A DNA stretch of 64,000 nt, taken from positions 992,001 through 1,056,000 of the forward strand of contig CAVPRI010000001.1 in NCBI GenBank assembly GCA_963707835.1. The letters are read 5' to 3'. The stretch is from Bog-473 sp963707835. Its GTDB lineage: Bacteria > Actinomycetota > Acidimicrobiia > Acidimicrobiales > RAAP-2. This document shows, piece after piece, positions 54,930-63,557 of this stretch. Under the pieces are notes generated by a model, which worked only from the letters and a program-made list of their open reading frames with translations, made no database searches and was not told the origin of the DNA. Each line of letters opens with the position of its first letter. The first letter of the stretch is position 1. Position numbers and translations under genes: made by a program.

Positions 54930-55637
54930 TCAGACGAGTGGCCAGGGGTAGGGGGGCCAGTCGCCGTCGTCGACCAGCTCCGGCAGCATCCCCAGCTCGA
55001 GGAGCCAGGTCAGACGTTCCCTCGTTGCCTCTGCCTCGGTGCGGTCGAGGAGGACGCGCAGGCTGGGCGGGAGGCCGTCGCGTGCCAGCCTGGCCAGGTC
55101 CTCGCGGACGGGACCTTCGAGGGCCGCGCCGCCGAAGTCCCAGATGACCGTCCGCAACTTGTCGTGCTGGTTGAAGCACAAGCCGTTGTCGATCGCCCAC
55201 AGCCGGTCCTCGGCAAGGAGGACGTGCCCGCTCTTGCGGTCCGCGTTGTTGGCCACGACATCGAAGGCGCACAGCTTCCTGAGGGTCGGGTGCCACTTGG
55301 GCTCGTCGCGCAGCGTGAAGTAGTGCGACCTGCCGTCCTCGGGGACGTAGCGCTGGATCGAACCTGGTCCGAACGGGCCCTCGTGGCGCTCGACCGTGTC
55401 GGGCACCAGACCCCAGCCGAGCGTCTCGGACAGTACGTACGCGGCCACTTCGCGTCGGAAGAGCCCGCCGGGGAAGTCCCACAGCGGACGTTCACCACTC
55501 GCCGGTTTGTAGACGGCGAGCAACTCGTCCCCGTGGAGCCGGCAGGTGACCAGCAGTGTCGCGTTCGAGCTACCCGCGATCCTGCCGTGCACCTCCATCT
55601 CACCGTCGGTGAGGACGCGCTCGATGTCGGCGTCCAT
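54930..55637 (-). CDS. SCO1664-family protein (PI3/PI4-kinase-like fold)
   Basis: 235 residues from ATG 55637. The kinase-like pattern includes LLVTCRLHGDELLAVYKPASGERPL (ATP-binding lysine), LWDFPGGLFRREVAAYVLS, LCAFDVVANNADRKSGHVLL (catalytic D..N..D segment) and LWAIDNGLCF (metal Asp). The family always travels with DUF3090 and the MSMEG_4193-type phosphatase in actinobacteria, as here. Its substrate is unknown to me. The start overlaps the end of the DUF3090 gene's region by a few bases. Confidence 0.88.
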   Translation of the reverse strand: MDADIERVLTDGEMEVHGRIAGSSNATLLVTCRLHGDELLAVYKPASGERPLWDFPGGLFRREVAAYVLSETLGWGLVPDTVERHEGPFGPGSIQRYVPEDGRSHYFTLRDEPKWHPTLRKLCAFDVVANNADRKSGHVLLAEDRLWAIDNGLCFNQHDKLRTVIWDFGGAALEGPVREDLARLARDGLPPSLRVLLDRTEAEATRERLTWLLELGMLPELVDDGDWPPYPWPLV

Positions 55638-55645
55638 CGTCTCGG

Positions 55646-56164
55646 TCAGGTGGCCGGCGGCCGATGCCCGTTGGTCCGTGGGCAGTCGTGCCCGGCTGGG
55701 TCCAGCGGGAGGGAACACAGGGGGCATGGGGGACGCCCCGACTCGACCAGCTGGGTGGCGTGGATGGCGAACGCCGCAGCCTGCTCACGGGTCAATGCGG
55801 CCCGCAGGACGTGCCCGTGGTCGCTCGGGTCGTCTTCGCCCTCGGTGTCGATGTCCACCTCCTCGAGCACGACGATGACACGGTCGATCTCGTCGTCGTA
55901 GGAGACGCCAATGGTCCCGACCACCCACTCGAACTCCTCGGTGCCGTAGAACGCCAGGTCCTCGGGGAGGTGACCAGGGCGCCCGAGCTCCTTGACGATC
56001 CGGCCCAGGTAACTGGACAGCACCGCCACCTGCTGCTTCTCAACCTTGACTGTGGTCTCGACCAGACCCTGGCGGCAGTAGAAGAGAAACAGGCGCTGGC
56101 CCACCTCGCCGATGACGCCGACGGTGCAATGGTCCGGCGCACTGAAGTCGTGCTCGTCGCTCAT
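55646..56164 (-). CDS. DUF3090 family protein
   Basis: 172 residues. Features: FSAPDHCTVGVIGEVGQRLF, a central acidic block VIVVLEEVDIDTEGEDDP, LTREQAAAFAIHATQLVESG, and a C-terminal PPCPLCSLPLDPAGHDC with CPLC and a further Cys/His that could bind zinc. Function unknown. Middle gene of the conserved phosphatase-DUF3090-SCO1664 operon, 13 bp after the phosphatase gene. Confidence 0.88.
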   Translation of the reverse strand: MSDEHDFSAPDHCTVGVIGEVGQRLFLFYCRQGLVETTVKVEKQQVAVLSSYLGRIVKELGRPGHLPEDLAFYGTEEFEWVVGTIGVSYDDEIDRVIVVLEEVDIDTEGEDDPSDHGHVLRAALTREQAAAFAIHATQLVESGRPPCPLCSLPLDPAGHDCPRTNGHRPPAT

Positions 56165-56177
56165 CGGACCAGCCTCC

Positions 56178-56783
56178 TCACGACGGCACCAGCTCGTCGA
56201 GTGTTCCGGTGGAGTTCACGGACAGCAGGACCGGCCCCGTCCCGCCGAACAGCAGTGCGGAGATCGAGCATGGCGAGATGACGAGCCGCTGCATCAAGTC
56301 GAGCGGTACGCCGGCCGCAGCGGCCACGATCGCCTTGATCGGATCCGCATGTGAGACAGCGACGATCGACTCTCCCGGGTGCGCGGCGACCAGCTCGAGT
56401 AGCGCGTCCATCGACCGGGCGGACATTTCGGTGAACGACTCACCACCTGGAAACCGGAATCCGGTCGGCCACCGTTGGACGGTCGGCCACTCCCGCGACT
56501 TGGCCAGCTGGGCCAGGGGCTTCTCGGTCCACGCACCGACGTCGAGCTCGACCAGGCCCGGCGCGGTGCGGACGCGCAATCCGAGCGCCCGGGCGATCGG
56601 CGCGGCCGTCTCCCTCGCTCGCTCGAGCGGGGAGGCGTACACGGCGGTGGGAGCTGTGCTCAGGGCGGCGATGCGCTCGGCGGCCCCGGCAGCCTGGGCT
56701 CGACCCTTCTCGGAGAGATGGAGCCCGGGGGCACGCCCGGGCAGCAGTCTGCCGGTGGTCGGGGTCGAGCCGTGGCGCACCAT
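56178..56783 (-). CDS. Histidine phosphatase family protein (MSMEG_4193 type)
   Basis: 201 residues from ATG 56783; upstream in-frame sequence reads like noncoding. LMVRHGSTPTTG holds the catalytic RHG histidine, YASPLERARETAAPIA the second arginine motif, GLVELDVGAWTEKPLAQL the acid region, and VAVSHADPIKAIVAAAAGV the second histidine. It is a phosphoglycerate-mutase-like phosphatase of unknown substrate. First gene of the three-gene operon; a GTG two codons upstream (56789) is an alternative start. Confidence 0.88.
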   Translation of the reverse strand: MVRHGSTPTTGRLLPGRAPGLHLSEKGRAQAAGAAERIAALSTAPTAVYASPLERARETAAPIARALGLRVRTAPGLVELDVGAWTEKPLAQLAKSREWPTVQRWPTGFRFPGGESFTEMSARSMDALLELVAAHPGESIVAVSHADPIKAIVAAAAGVPLDLMQRLVISPCSISALLFGGTGPVLLSVNSTGTLDELVPS

Positions 56784-56883
56784 CAGCACGGCGGTAAGGT
56801 GGGGTGCACCGCGGCCCCGTCGCGTCGGTCGTGCGGAGCTGGATCGAGTCGAGGGCACGGGAGCCCATCGTAGGCTCTGCGCC

Positions 56884-57593
56884 GTGACCTCCGACCAGGT
56901 GCAGAGCGACACGCTGACCGCGGTGCAGCGTGACGTCGCCGACTGCCGCCGCTGCCCGCGCCTGGTCACCTGGAGGGAGCAGGTGGCGAAGGATGGACGA
57001 CCCGCCTACGCCGGTCAGGTCTACTGGGGGAGGGGTGTGCCGGGGTTCGGCGACCCCGCAGCATCGCTGCTCATCGTGGGCCTGGCACCCGCTGCGCACG
57101 GCGCAAACCGCACCGGACGGATGTTCACCGGCGACCGCTCTGGTGACTGGTTGTTCGCGGCACTGCACCGGGCCGGGTTCGCTTCACAGCCGACCAGCAC
57201 GGGGCGCCACGACGGCCTTGCGTTGTCGGGCGCCTACATCACGGCCGCCGTGCACTGTGCACCTCCAGCGAACAAGCCCGATCCGTCGGAACGCGCGGCG
57301 TGCGCTCCGTATCTCTCGCGCGCGAACTCGCCTTGCTCCCTGCCTTGGTCATCGTGGCCCTCGGGCAATTCGCCTGGCAGGCCGTCGCCGTGCATGCCGG
57401 GGCCCGGCCCCGCCCCACCTTCGCCCACCTCGCCGAGCACGCCCTTCCCGACGGTCGTACGCTGCTCGGCTCCTATCATCCCAGCCAGCAGAACACCTTC
57501 ACGGGCAAGCTCACCGTGCCCATGTTCGACGCGGTCTTTGCTCGCGCCGGCGAGCTGATCTCTTCTTCGGATGGAGGATCCGGGGCTCGGTAG
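56884..57593 (+). CDS. udgB: Uracil-DNA glycosylase, family 5 (UdgB), one frameshift
   Basis: About 236 residues from GTG 56884. DCRRCPRLVTWRE gives two of the 4Fe-4S cysteines. Motif A is LIVGLAPAAHGANRTGRMFTG, typical of family 5 (no catalytic Asp/Asn at the family 1 position), followed by YITAAVHCAPPANKP. After a break near 57310 come LVIVALGQFAWQAV and motif B SYHPSQQNTFTGK. It removes uracil and some deaminated bases. It is divergent from the phosphatase operon, 100 bp away. Confidence 0.9.
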
Positions 57594-57605
57594 CAAAGGC
57601 CGGCC

Positions 57606-57695
57606 GTATACACCGCAGCCGTATACACCGCAGCCGTATACACCGCAGCCGTATACACCGCAGCCGTATACACCGCAGCCGTATGCACCGCAGCC
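57606..57695. repeat. 15-bp tandem repeat, six units (minisatellite)
   Basis: GTATACACCGCAGCC is repeated perfectly five times (57606-57680), then once with a single change (GTATGCACCGCAGCC, 57681-57695). It lies in the 115-bp gap between the convergent uracil-DNA glycosylase and thioesterase genes. A plus-strand frame through it would encode YTPQP repeats, but it lacks other coding signs. Such arrays often vary in copy number between strains. Confidence 0.95.
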
Positions 57696-57708
57696 CGTCG
57701 ACGCGGGG

Positions 57709-58092
57709 TCAGTCAGAGCGGGAGCGCCGGGTGCCGCGAGCACGCACCCACGCCAGCAGTTCACCGTCACGACGACGAATCGTTCCGGTGAAGATGTCCT
57801 CGCGATCGGTGGAGACTTCTCGACGGACCTCGGCGTGGACTTCGTCTCCGAGAACTGAGGGTGCGAGGTACTCGATCAGCACCGAGGAGATGATCCCCGA
57901 ACGCTCGTCGTCGTTGGCCGCGGCGGCGACGGCCGCACCGGCGACGCAGTAGAGGACGGCGCCATGCACGGTTCCGTGTGGGTTGGCGTGGGCCTCTGTG
58001 GTGGCGAGCCTCGCCGTGGTGTGGCCTGGGCCGAGGCGCTGCACCTCGATCCCGAGGAGTGCAGCGAAGGCGTCAGGGCGCGGGCCGGCCAT
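57709..58092 (-). CDS. PaaI-family hotdog thioesterase
   Basis: 127 residues. Single hotdog fold: FAALLGIEVQRLGPGH, then ANPHGTVHGAVLYCVAGAAVAAAAN (the HGG-like active helix, here HGTVHGAVL), VLIEYLAPSVLGDEVHAEV, and GELLAWVRARGTRR. It hydrolyses aryl- or acyl-CoA thioesters in the cytosol. It is followed by the 15-bp repeat array, and the FrhB-like gene begins just downstream in position on the same strand (58117). Confidence 0.85.
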   Translation of the reverse strand: MAGPRPDAFAALLGIEVQRLGPGHTTARLATTEAHANPHGTVHGAVLYCVAGAAVAAAANDDERSGIISSVLIEYLAPSVLGDEVHAEVRREVSTDREDIFTGTIRRRDGELLAWVRARGTRRSRSD

Positions 58093-58116
58093 GGTGCGTG
58101 CGACTGGCGGCGGGGC

Positions 58117-59248
58117 TCAGGTCGAAGGAGCCGGAGCCGGCAGACGACCTGGCATGGGGACGGCGGTTGCCGGCCACCGCTTCCGGCTGGCGCGGCTCAG
58201 CTTGTTCAAGAGCGCGACCGCTCCGGGGTCGTCGGTGATGGGCCTGGTCTCGATCGCGCCGGCGGCCTCGAGTTCCTCGAAGAGTGCCTCACCCCGCTCA
58301 GTGCGCACCAGGGTCAGCGTCCAGTCGCCGAACGCCCCGATACCCCCCGTCGAGATGTCGGCATGCTCGGCGGCGAAGTCGGGGCAGTTGGTGCACCCCT
58401 CGCGAGTCCACGCGTGCGCCTCCTTGAGGGGCACCTCGTGGTAACTCCCGTCTCGCATCCACACCTGGAAGACGCCTTTGATGTTCATCTTGACGATGTC
58501 CGTTCGGGACAGCCCGTACTTGGCTTCGAAGAGCTCGGGGAAGATGTCGTCGTCGAAGGTCTTGGAGCAGAGCAGGCCGATGGACAGGGTGAACCGCCGT
58601 GCGATCTTTCCGGCCTTGCGGGCGGCCATGATCGGCGGTGCACTGGCCTGGCAGCCCATGCCGACCAAGGCGATGCGCTCGGCCCCTCGGTCGATGGCGT
58701 CGGGATAGGCGAGCGGGTTGGCCGAGTACGTATAGCGGGATCCGGCGGTAGCCAGGACTTCTTCCTTCGTGCTGACGACGCGCGGAACGGCCTTCCAGGT
58801 CGAGCCATCACCCTCGAGCCCCGACACCAACGCGGCGTCGATGACGTCGTTCTCGAGCGCCCAGATCAACAGCGCTGAGACCAGACCACCGTCCTGACCG
58901 GTCCGCTGCACGTCTTCGCTCGCGGCACGTGCCAGCACGGTGCGGCGGGCAATGCCCGAGACCTCGTCCTCGGTGCGGGGGCGTCCGAAGAGGTACGTCT
59001 CGATCTCGGGCTCCCACTCGCGGAACCGGGGACAAGCGCGTGCACAGCGTGCAGCCCTTCTGGCCGTGGGTGCAATTGTCCGGGCCACCATCGGCTTCCA
59101 CGTGGAAAGGTTTGTACACGCCCTCGGTGTCGTCGTACCCGAGCACGTCGTAGGGGCACGAGACCACGCACGCGGAACATCCCGTGCAGAGCCCGGAGGT
59201 CACGACCTCTTTGAACAGCTCGGCCCACTGCGGCTTCTCCGGAGGCAT
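58117..59248 (-). CDS. Coenzyme F420 hydrogenase/dehydrogenase beta-subunit (FrhB) family protein, one frameshift
   Basis: About 376 residues. The N-terminal 4Fe-4S motif is CTGCSACVVSCPYDVLGYD. A further cysteine cluster CTHGQKGCTLC spans a break near 59035. The FrhB domain has GQDGGLVSALLIWALE, ALVGMGCQASAPPIMAARKAG, LSIGLLCSKTF, and WTREGCTNCPDFAAEHADIS. Proteins of this family bind FAD and Fe-S clusters and exchange electrons with F420 or act as related reductases. It stands alone, without hydrogenase subunits, so it may be an F420-linked oxidoreductase of unknown partner. Confidence 0.88.
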
Positions 59249-59298
59249 TCGCCCACCATAATTCGGACTCGAGGATGCGGGCCGCTACCGTGCGCTTC

Positions 59299-60096
59299 GT
59301 GCCTGAGATCCTGGAGGTCGAGCTGTATCGCGGCCTGGCCGAGCTGGCTGTAGGGCGATCGCTCGAGAGCTCCTGGATGGTCGATGAGCGCTACGGCCGG
59401 GGGGGCACCACGCGACGGCGGCTCCAGGGAGCCCTGGTGGGCCGTCGATTCACCGCGGCACGCCGGCACGGGAAGCTGCTGCTGCTCGATACCGACGGCG
59501 GGCCGACCTTGGGCGTGCGGTTCGGCATGACGGGCGGTCTGGTGGTGGACGGGCGCCAGGCACTGGACCGCCTTCGCTGGGGTCCGGGCGTGTACGACGA
59601 CCGGTGGGTCCGAGCCAGCCTCACCTTCGCCGACGGGGGCACCCTGGAGGTGCACGACCCCCGCCGCTTCGGATCCCTGGAGCTGGACCCCGACGAGACG
59701 CGGCTCGGCCCCGATGCACTCACGGTGTCGCGGCCGCAGCTCCGCCAGGTGCTCAACCCGGGATCGGGGAGAGCGGACGCCGGAGCGCCGCTCAAGGCTC
59801 GCCTGCTGGACCAGGAGCGTCTGGCCGGCGTGGGCAACCTCCTGGTGGACGAGATCCTCTGGAGAGCCGATCTCGCTCCGGAGCGGCGCACCCCGCTCTC
59901 CGAGGAGGAGCTCGTGACCTTGCACCGCGTTCTGCGCTCGACCCTGCGCCAGCTGATGCGCCGGGGCGGGTCCCACACCGGCGACCTCATGGAGGAGCGA
60001 CGCCCCGACGGGCACTGCCCGCGTGACGGCACGGCGCTGCGCCACGGCGTGGTGGGGGGACGGAGCACCTACTGGTGCCCGCTGCACCAGCACTGA
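59299..60096 (+). CDS. Fpg/Nei-family DNA glycosylase
   Basis: 265 residues from GTG 59299; this start puts the catalytic proline second (VPEILEVE), as the family needs, whereas an upstream ATG would bury it. Conserved: RRHGKLLLLD (Lys), RFGMTGGLVV, DPRRFGSLEL, LLDQERLAGVGNLLVDEILWRA (helix-two-turn-helix). The C-terminal finger reads CPRDGTALRHGVVGGRSTYW and then CPLH, so only two of the four zinc cysteines remain, with Asp and His in the others' places. It would excise oxidised bases. It diverges from the FrhB-like gene. Confidence 0.9.
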   Translation: MPEILEVELYRGLAELAVGRSLESSWMVDERYGRGGTTRRRLQGALVGRRFTAARRHGKLLLLDTDGGPTLGVRFGMTGGLVVDGRQALDRLRWGPGVYDDRWVRASLTFADGGTLEVHDPRRFGSLELDPDETRLGPDALTVSRPQLRQVLNPGSGRADAGAPLKARLLDQERLAGVGNLLVDEILWRADLAPERRTPLSEEELVTLHRVLRSTLRQLMRRGGSHTGDLMEERRPDGHCPRDGTALRHGVVGGRSTYWCPLHQH

Positions 60097-60125
60097 GCCG
60101 CACCCTCCCGGGGCCCGGAGCCTGC

Positions 60126-60803
60126 TCAGCTGGTGAGCGGCGGCAGGCCCTTGGCGATCAGATCCATGCCGAAGACGAGGAACAAGGCGGCCATCACCGC
60201 TGCGTTGTGGACGCTCAGCCAAGCCTTGGCGGACTGCAGCGACACCCGAGCCCGTTCGCCGCCGAGGAGCGCATAGGCCACGGGAACGGCGATGCCGATG
60301 CTGGCGATGGCCACGAACACCGCCACCGCCACCACCGCGTCGCCGCTGCTGAGGCCGAGCTGAGCCACGCCGACGGCCGCCCCCACCGTGAGGATGAGGT
60401 TCTTGGGGTTCACCCCGGCGAGGATCACCCCGAGGCCGAAGGCCTTGGCCGGAGCGATCCGGTCCACCGTGCCCATCCAGGAGGGGAGCTCGGGTTCCTG
60501 GCCCGGCGCCGGCCGCTTCCTCCAGTTCCGTCGAGCCAGTGCCAGCAGCACCAGACCGAGCACGATCTTGCCCCAGGCGACGGAGTCGTCCGCCGTGCTG
60601 TTGGTGGCCACGTCGCCGTCGTGCGCCAGCACGTACACGATCGTGCTCACTGCGGCCAGCGCGAAGATCCACCCGAGCAGGAACGCCGGGCCGTTGACCC
60701 GCGCCCGTTGCGAGAAGAGCATGAGGATCACCGCGATGATCGGCACGGGGCTGATCGTCACCCCGACCGCGAACGTGAGGACTTCGCTGACTCCCTGACC
60801 CAT
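60126..60803 (-). CDS. GAP/Sap-family (LysE-like) membrane transporter
   Basis: 225 residues from ATG 60803 with AGGGAGGG upstream. Six predicted helices: EVLTFAVGVTISPVPIIAVI, GPAFLLGWIFALAAVSTIV, IVLGLVLLALARRNW, AFGLGVILAGVNPKNLILT, AVVAVAVFVAIASIGIAVP and AVMAALFLVFGMDLI. The pattern matches the GAP family (Sap, the sulfolipid-addressing protein group in mycobacteria). It is probably an exporter of a lipid or small molecule. It follows bcp on the same strand, with 29 bp between them. Confidence 0.82.
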   Translation of the reverse strand: MGQGVSEVLTFAVGVTISPVPIIAVILMLFSQRARVNGPAFLLGWIFALAAVSTIVYVLAHDGDVATNSTADDSVAWGKIVLGLVLLALARRNWRKRPAPGQEPELPSWMGTVDRIAPAKAFGLGVILAGVNPKNLILTVGAAVGVAQLGLSSGDAVVAVAVFVAIASIGIAVPVAYALLGGERARVSLQSAKAWLSVHNAAVMAALFLVFGMDLIAKGLPPLTS

Positions 60804-60832
60804 CGGGCTCCCTCCCTGCTCCCGCCGACGGC

Positions 60833-61300
60833 TCAGGCCTCGGTGGCCTCTTCGAGCACCTTGGCCGCGTGGCCGTCGGCCCGGACGTTGTACCAGGCGC
60901 GCAGCACCTTTCCGTTGGGACCGATCAGGAACGTCGAGCGGATGGTGCCGACCGTCTTCTTCCCGTACATCGTCTTCTCGCCCCAGGCGCCGTACTTGTC
61001 CATCACCTTCTTGTCCGAGTCGGTCAGGAGGGGGAACGAGAGTTTGTACTTGGTGCGGAACTTGACGTGCTTCTCGGCCCCGTCGGGGGAGATGCCCAGC
61101 ACGGCCACGCCGGCCTTCTCGAAGGCACGGAGGTTCTCGTTGAACTGGCAGGCTTCCTTGGTGCAGCCCGGTGTGTCGTCGGCGGGGTAGAAGTACACGA
61201 TCACGCTCTGACCCTTGAAATCGGACAGCTTGACCGGCTTGCCGTCCTGGTCGGGCAGCGTGAACGCCGGAGCGGTTGCGCCGGCCTCGAGTCTGGCCAT
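60833..61300 (-). CDS. bcp: Thioredoxin-dependent peroxiredoxin Bcp
   Basis: 155 residues from ATG 61300 with AAGGAGAAG upstream. Peroxiredoxin motifs: APAFTLPDQDGKPVKLSDFK, VIVYFYPADDTPGCTKEACQF (peroxidatic Cys in PGC and the resolving Cys five residues later, as in Bcp/PrxQ), VLGISPDG and GTIRSTFLIGPNGKV. It reduces hydroperoxides with thioredoxin. The gene diverges from the DEAD-box helicase. Confidence 0.95.
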   Translation of the reverse strand: MARLEAGATAPAFTLPDQDGKPVKLSDFKGQSVIVYFYPADDTPGCTKEACQFNENLRAFEKAGVAVLGISPDGAEKHVKFRTKYKLSFPLLTDSDKKVMDKYGAWGEKTMYGKKTVGTIRSTFLIGPNGKVLRAWYNVRADGHAAKVLEEATEA

Positions 61301-61374
61301 GGTCACTTCTCCTTCTGTTGGTGGGGGCACTCGTCGTCCCGGGACGGCTCCGCGGGGAACCGGTCCTGGGCTGG

Positions 61375-61507
61375 TACAATAGGTGTGCGATCACCGGCAG
61401 GGAGCTGGTAGGTCGGGGCCGAATCTGACTTCTCGTGGTGGCGCACGGTCCCGCCGTTCAATCAGGCGGCGAAGCGCGCCGTTTCCACAAGACCACTGAG
61501 AGGGAAG
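61375..61507 (+). promoter_or_regulatory. Extended -10 promoter and about 120-nt leader of the DEAD-box helicase
   Basis: TGGTACAAT at 61372-61380 is a good extended -10 (TGn-TACAAT). Transcription would start near 61387, leaving about 120 nt of untranslated leader. The leader holds CCGCC(N9)GGCGG near 61452 as a possible hairpin, and AGAGGGAAG as ribosome-binding site. Long structured leaders are common for cold-induced RNA helicases. Confidence 0.45.
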
Positions 61508-62794
61508 ATGACCATTGAAGCCCTGGCCGGCGCACAGGCCGGTTCTGCCGCGACCGAGTCCGGAGACATCGCCGGGAGCGACACCTACGAGACTTCGCGG
61601 ACCTTCGAGTCGCTCGGCGTTTCCATGGAGCTCACCAAAGCGCTGGCGGACGAGGGGATCGTCACTGCGTTCCCCATCCAGGCCCTGACGGTCGCCGATG
61701 CGCTGGCCGGCCGGGACGTGTGCGGCAAGGCCAAGACCGGATCGGGGAAGACCCTGGCCTTCGGGGTGCCCCTCCTCCAGCGGGTCAAGGAGGCACGTAC
61801 CGAGCGGGAGGAGGCCGCCGAGAGCCGCCCCGCCCGGCCCCTGGCGCTGGTGCTGCTCCCCACCCGGGAGCTGGCCGTACAGGTCCACCAGGTGCTGGCC
61901 CCGCTGGCCGAGAAACTCGGACTCCGCGCGGTCGCGGTGTACGGAGGGGCAGACATCGACCGCCAGGTGTCCCAGCTCCGCAAGGGAGCCGACGTGGTGA
62001 TTGCCACGCCGGGGCGCCTCATCGACCTCGGAGACCGCGGCGAGGTCGCGGTGGACAAGCTCGACACCCTCGTGCTCGACGAGGCGGACCGCATGGCGGA
62101 CATGGGGTTCATGCCACAGGTTGAGTGGGTGCTCCGCCGACTCGACCAGCCCCACCAGACCCTCCTGTTCTCGGCCACCCTCGACGGAGCGGTCGACCGC
62201 CTCGTGACCCGCTACCTGTCCGACCCGGTCTTCCACGAGGTGGCCTCGTCGTCGCAGACGGTCTCGCTCATGGAGCACCGCTTCCTCCAGGTCCACCAGA
62301 TGGACAAGGTCAAGGTGGCGGCGGCCATCTGTCGGAGCCAGGAGAAGTCCCTGCTGTTCGTGCGGACCAAGCGGGGGGCCGACCGTCTGGTGGAGAATCT
62401 CGGCAAGGAGGGTGTCAGAGCGGCAGCCATCCACGGCGACCTGCGCCAGGCCAACCGTGAGCGTGCCCTGGCCGATTTCTCCAACGGGAAGCTCTCGGTG
62501 CTCGTGGCCACCGACGTGGCGGCCCGGGGGCTGCACATCGACGGAGTCGACGGCGTCATCCACTTCGACCCGGCCGAGGACCAGAAGGCCTACCTGCACC
62601 GCTCGGGCCGCACCGCCCGGGCCGGCAAGGCCGGGGTGGTCGTGAGCCTGGCCCTGTGGAACCAACTGGTCGAGACGGAGGTCATCCAGCGCCGCCTGGG
62701 TCTGCGCATCCCCATCGTGGAGATGTTCTCCAACGATCCGCGGCTCGCCGACCTGGCCGGGTGGACGCCGTTGCCCGAAGAGAGCGTCCTCTGA
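61508..62794 (+). CDS. DEAD-box RNA helicase
   Basis: 428 residues. Q motif FESLGVSMELTKAL and then FPIQALTV, motif I AKTGSGKTLAFG, Ia PTRELAVQ, II LDEADRMADMGF, III SATLDG, IV LLFVRTKRGADRL, V TDVAARGLHIDGVD and VI HRSGRTARAG. The tail after the helicase core is short, with no RNA-binding extension, giving an RhlE-like minimal enzyme. It unwinds RNA in ribosome assembly or mRNA turnover. The stop overlaps the presumed start of the LmbE gene. Confidence 0.94.
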   Translation: MTIEALAGAQAGSAATESGDIAGSDTYETSRTFESLGVSMELTKALADEGIVTAFPIQALTVADALAGRDVCGKAKTGSGKTLAFGVPLLQRVKEARTEREEAAESRPARPLALVLLPTRELAVQVHQVLAPLAEKLGLRAVAVYGGADIDRQVSQLRKGADVVIATPGRLIDLGDRGEVAVDKLDTLVLDEADRMADMGFMPQVEWVLRRLDQPHQTLLFSATLDGAVDRLVTRYLSDPVFHEVASSSQTVSLMEHRFLQVHQMDKVKVAAAICRSQEKSLLFVRTKRGADRLVENLGKEGVRAAAIHGDLRQANRERALADFSNGKLSVLVATDVAARGLHIDGVDGVIHFDPAEDQKAYLHRSGRTARAGKAGVVVSLALWNQLVETEVIQRRLGLRIPIVEMFSNDPRLADLAGWTPLPEESVL

Positions 62795-63552
62795 GCGAGA
62801 CCTCGTCGGCGGGGGCGGTCCCGCAGTGGTCGCCTGACGACGGGATCCACCGCGTGCTGGTCGTGACGGCGCACCCCGACGACGTCGACTACGGCGCCGG
62901 TGGGACCATGGCCGCCTTCACTGCCGCCGGCCTCGAGGTCACGTACTGCGTGGTCACCGACGGCGACGCCGGGGGCGCGGACCGCAGCGTCCCTCGAGCG
63001 GAGCGGGCGGCCCTGCGACAGGACGAGCAGCGGGCCGCCGCCGCGGTCGTTGGTGTGTCCGACGTCCGCTTCCTGGGCTATCCCGACGGAATGGTCGAAC
63101 CCACCGCCGCCTTGCGCGCTGACCTCAGTCGCGTGATCCGCCAGGTCCGGCCCGAGCGGGTGGTGGGTCAGTCACCCGAGCGCAACTGGGAGTTCATCTA
63201 CGCTAGCCATCCCGACCACCTGGCGGTCGGTGAGGCCACGGTGTGTGCCGTGTACCCCGACGCACGCAATCCCTTCGCCCACCCCGAGCTCCTCGACGGC
63301 GAGGGGCTCGAGCCGTGGAGCGTCCCCGAGCTGTGGATCATGGGCCCGGGAGCGGCGGGTGCCGGCGTGGCCGTCCCCACCACCACGACGATCGAGCGCA
63401 AGATCGCCGCACTTGCCTGCCATAAGAGCCAGATCGCGGATCCCGAGGCCGTGGCCACCAGGGTGCGGGACGCGGCGCAAGCCTCGGCCCGGGCGGCGGG
63501 TCTGCCGGCCGGCGCCTCGGCCGAGCTGTTCCGAGTGACCCGGATCCCCTGA
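62791..63552 (+). CDS. LmbE/PIG-L family deacetylase (MshB/Mca-like)
   Basis: About 253 residues. The zinc-site motif TAHPDDVDYGAGGTMAAF opens the domain, with GDAGGADRSVPRAERAALRQDEQ, FLGYPDGMVEP, and the second metal histidine ASHPDHLAVGEA. In actinobacteria this family deacetylates GlcNAc-inositol (MshB) or cleaves mycothiol conjugates (Mca). The start is unresolved: no ATG, GTG or TTG lies between the helicase stop and GTG 62854, which abuts the motif. A CTG at 62791 overlapping the helicase TGA gives the best N-terminus. Confidence 0.85.
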   Translation: MSETSSAGAVPQWSPDDGIHRVLVVTAHPDDVDYGAGGTMAAFTAAGLEVTYCVVTDGDAGGADRSVPRAERAALRQDEQRAAAAVVGVSDVRFLGYPDGMVEPTAALRADLSRVIRQVRPERVVGQSPERNWEFIYASHPDHLAVGEATVCAVYPDARNPFAHPELLDGEGLEPWSVPELWIMGPGAAGAGVAVPTTTTIERKIAALACHKSQIADPEAVATRVRDAAQASARAAGLPAGASAELFRVTRIP

Positions 63553-63557
63553 GGCCC

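Noticed and set aside
57571..57858. Small secreted protein with YTPQP repeats
   Set aside because: It starts inside the uracil-DNA glycosylase end, overlaps the thioesterase gene on the other strand, and has no signal peptide. The repeat is better described as intergenic.
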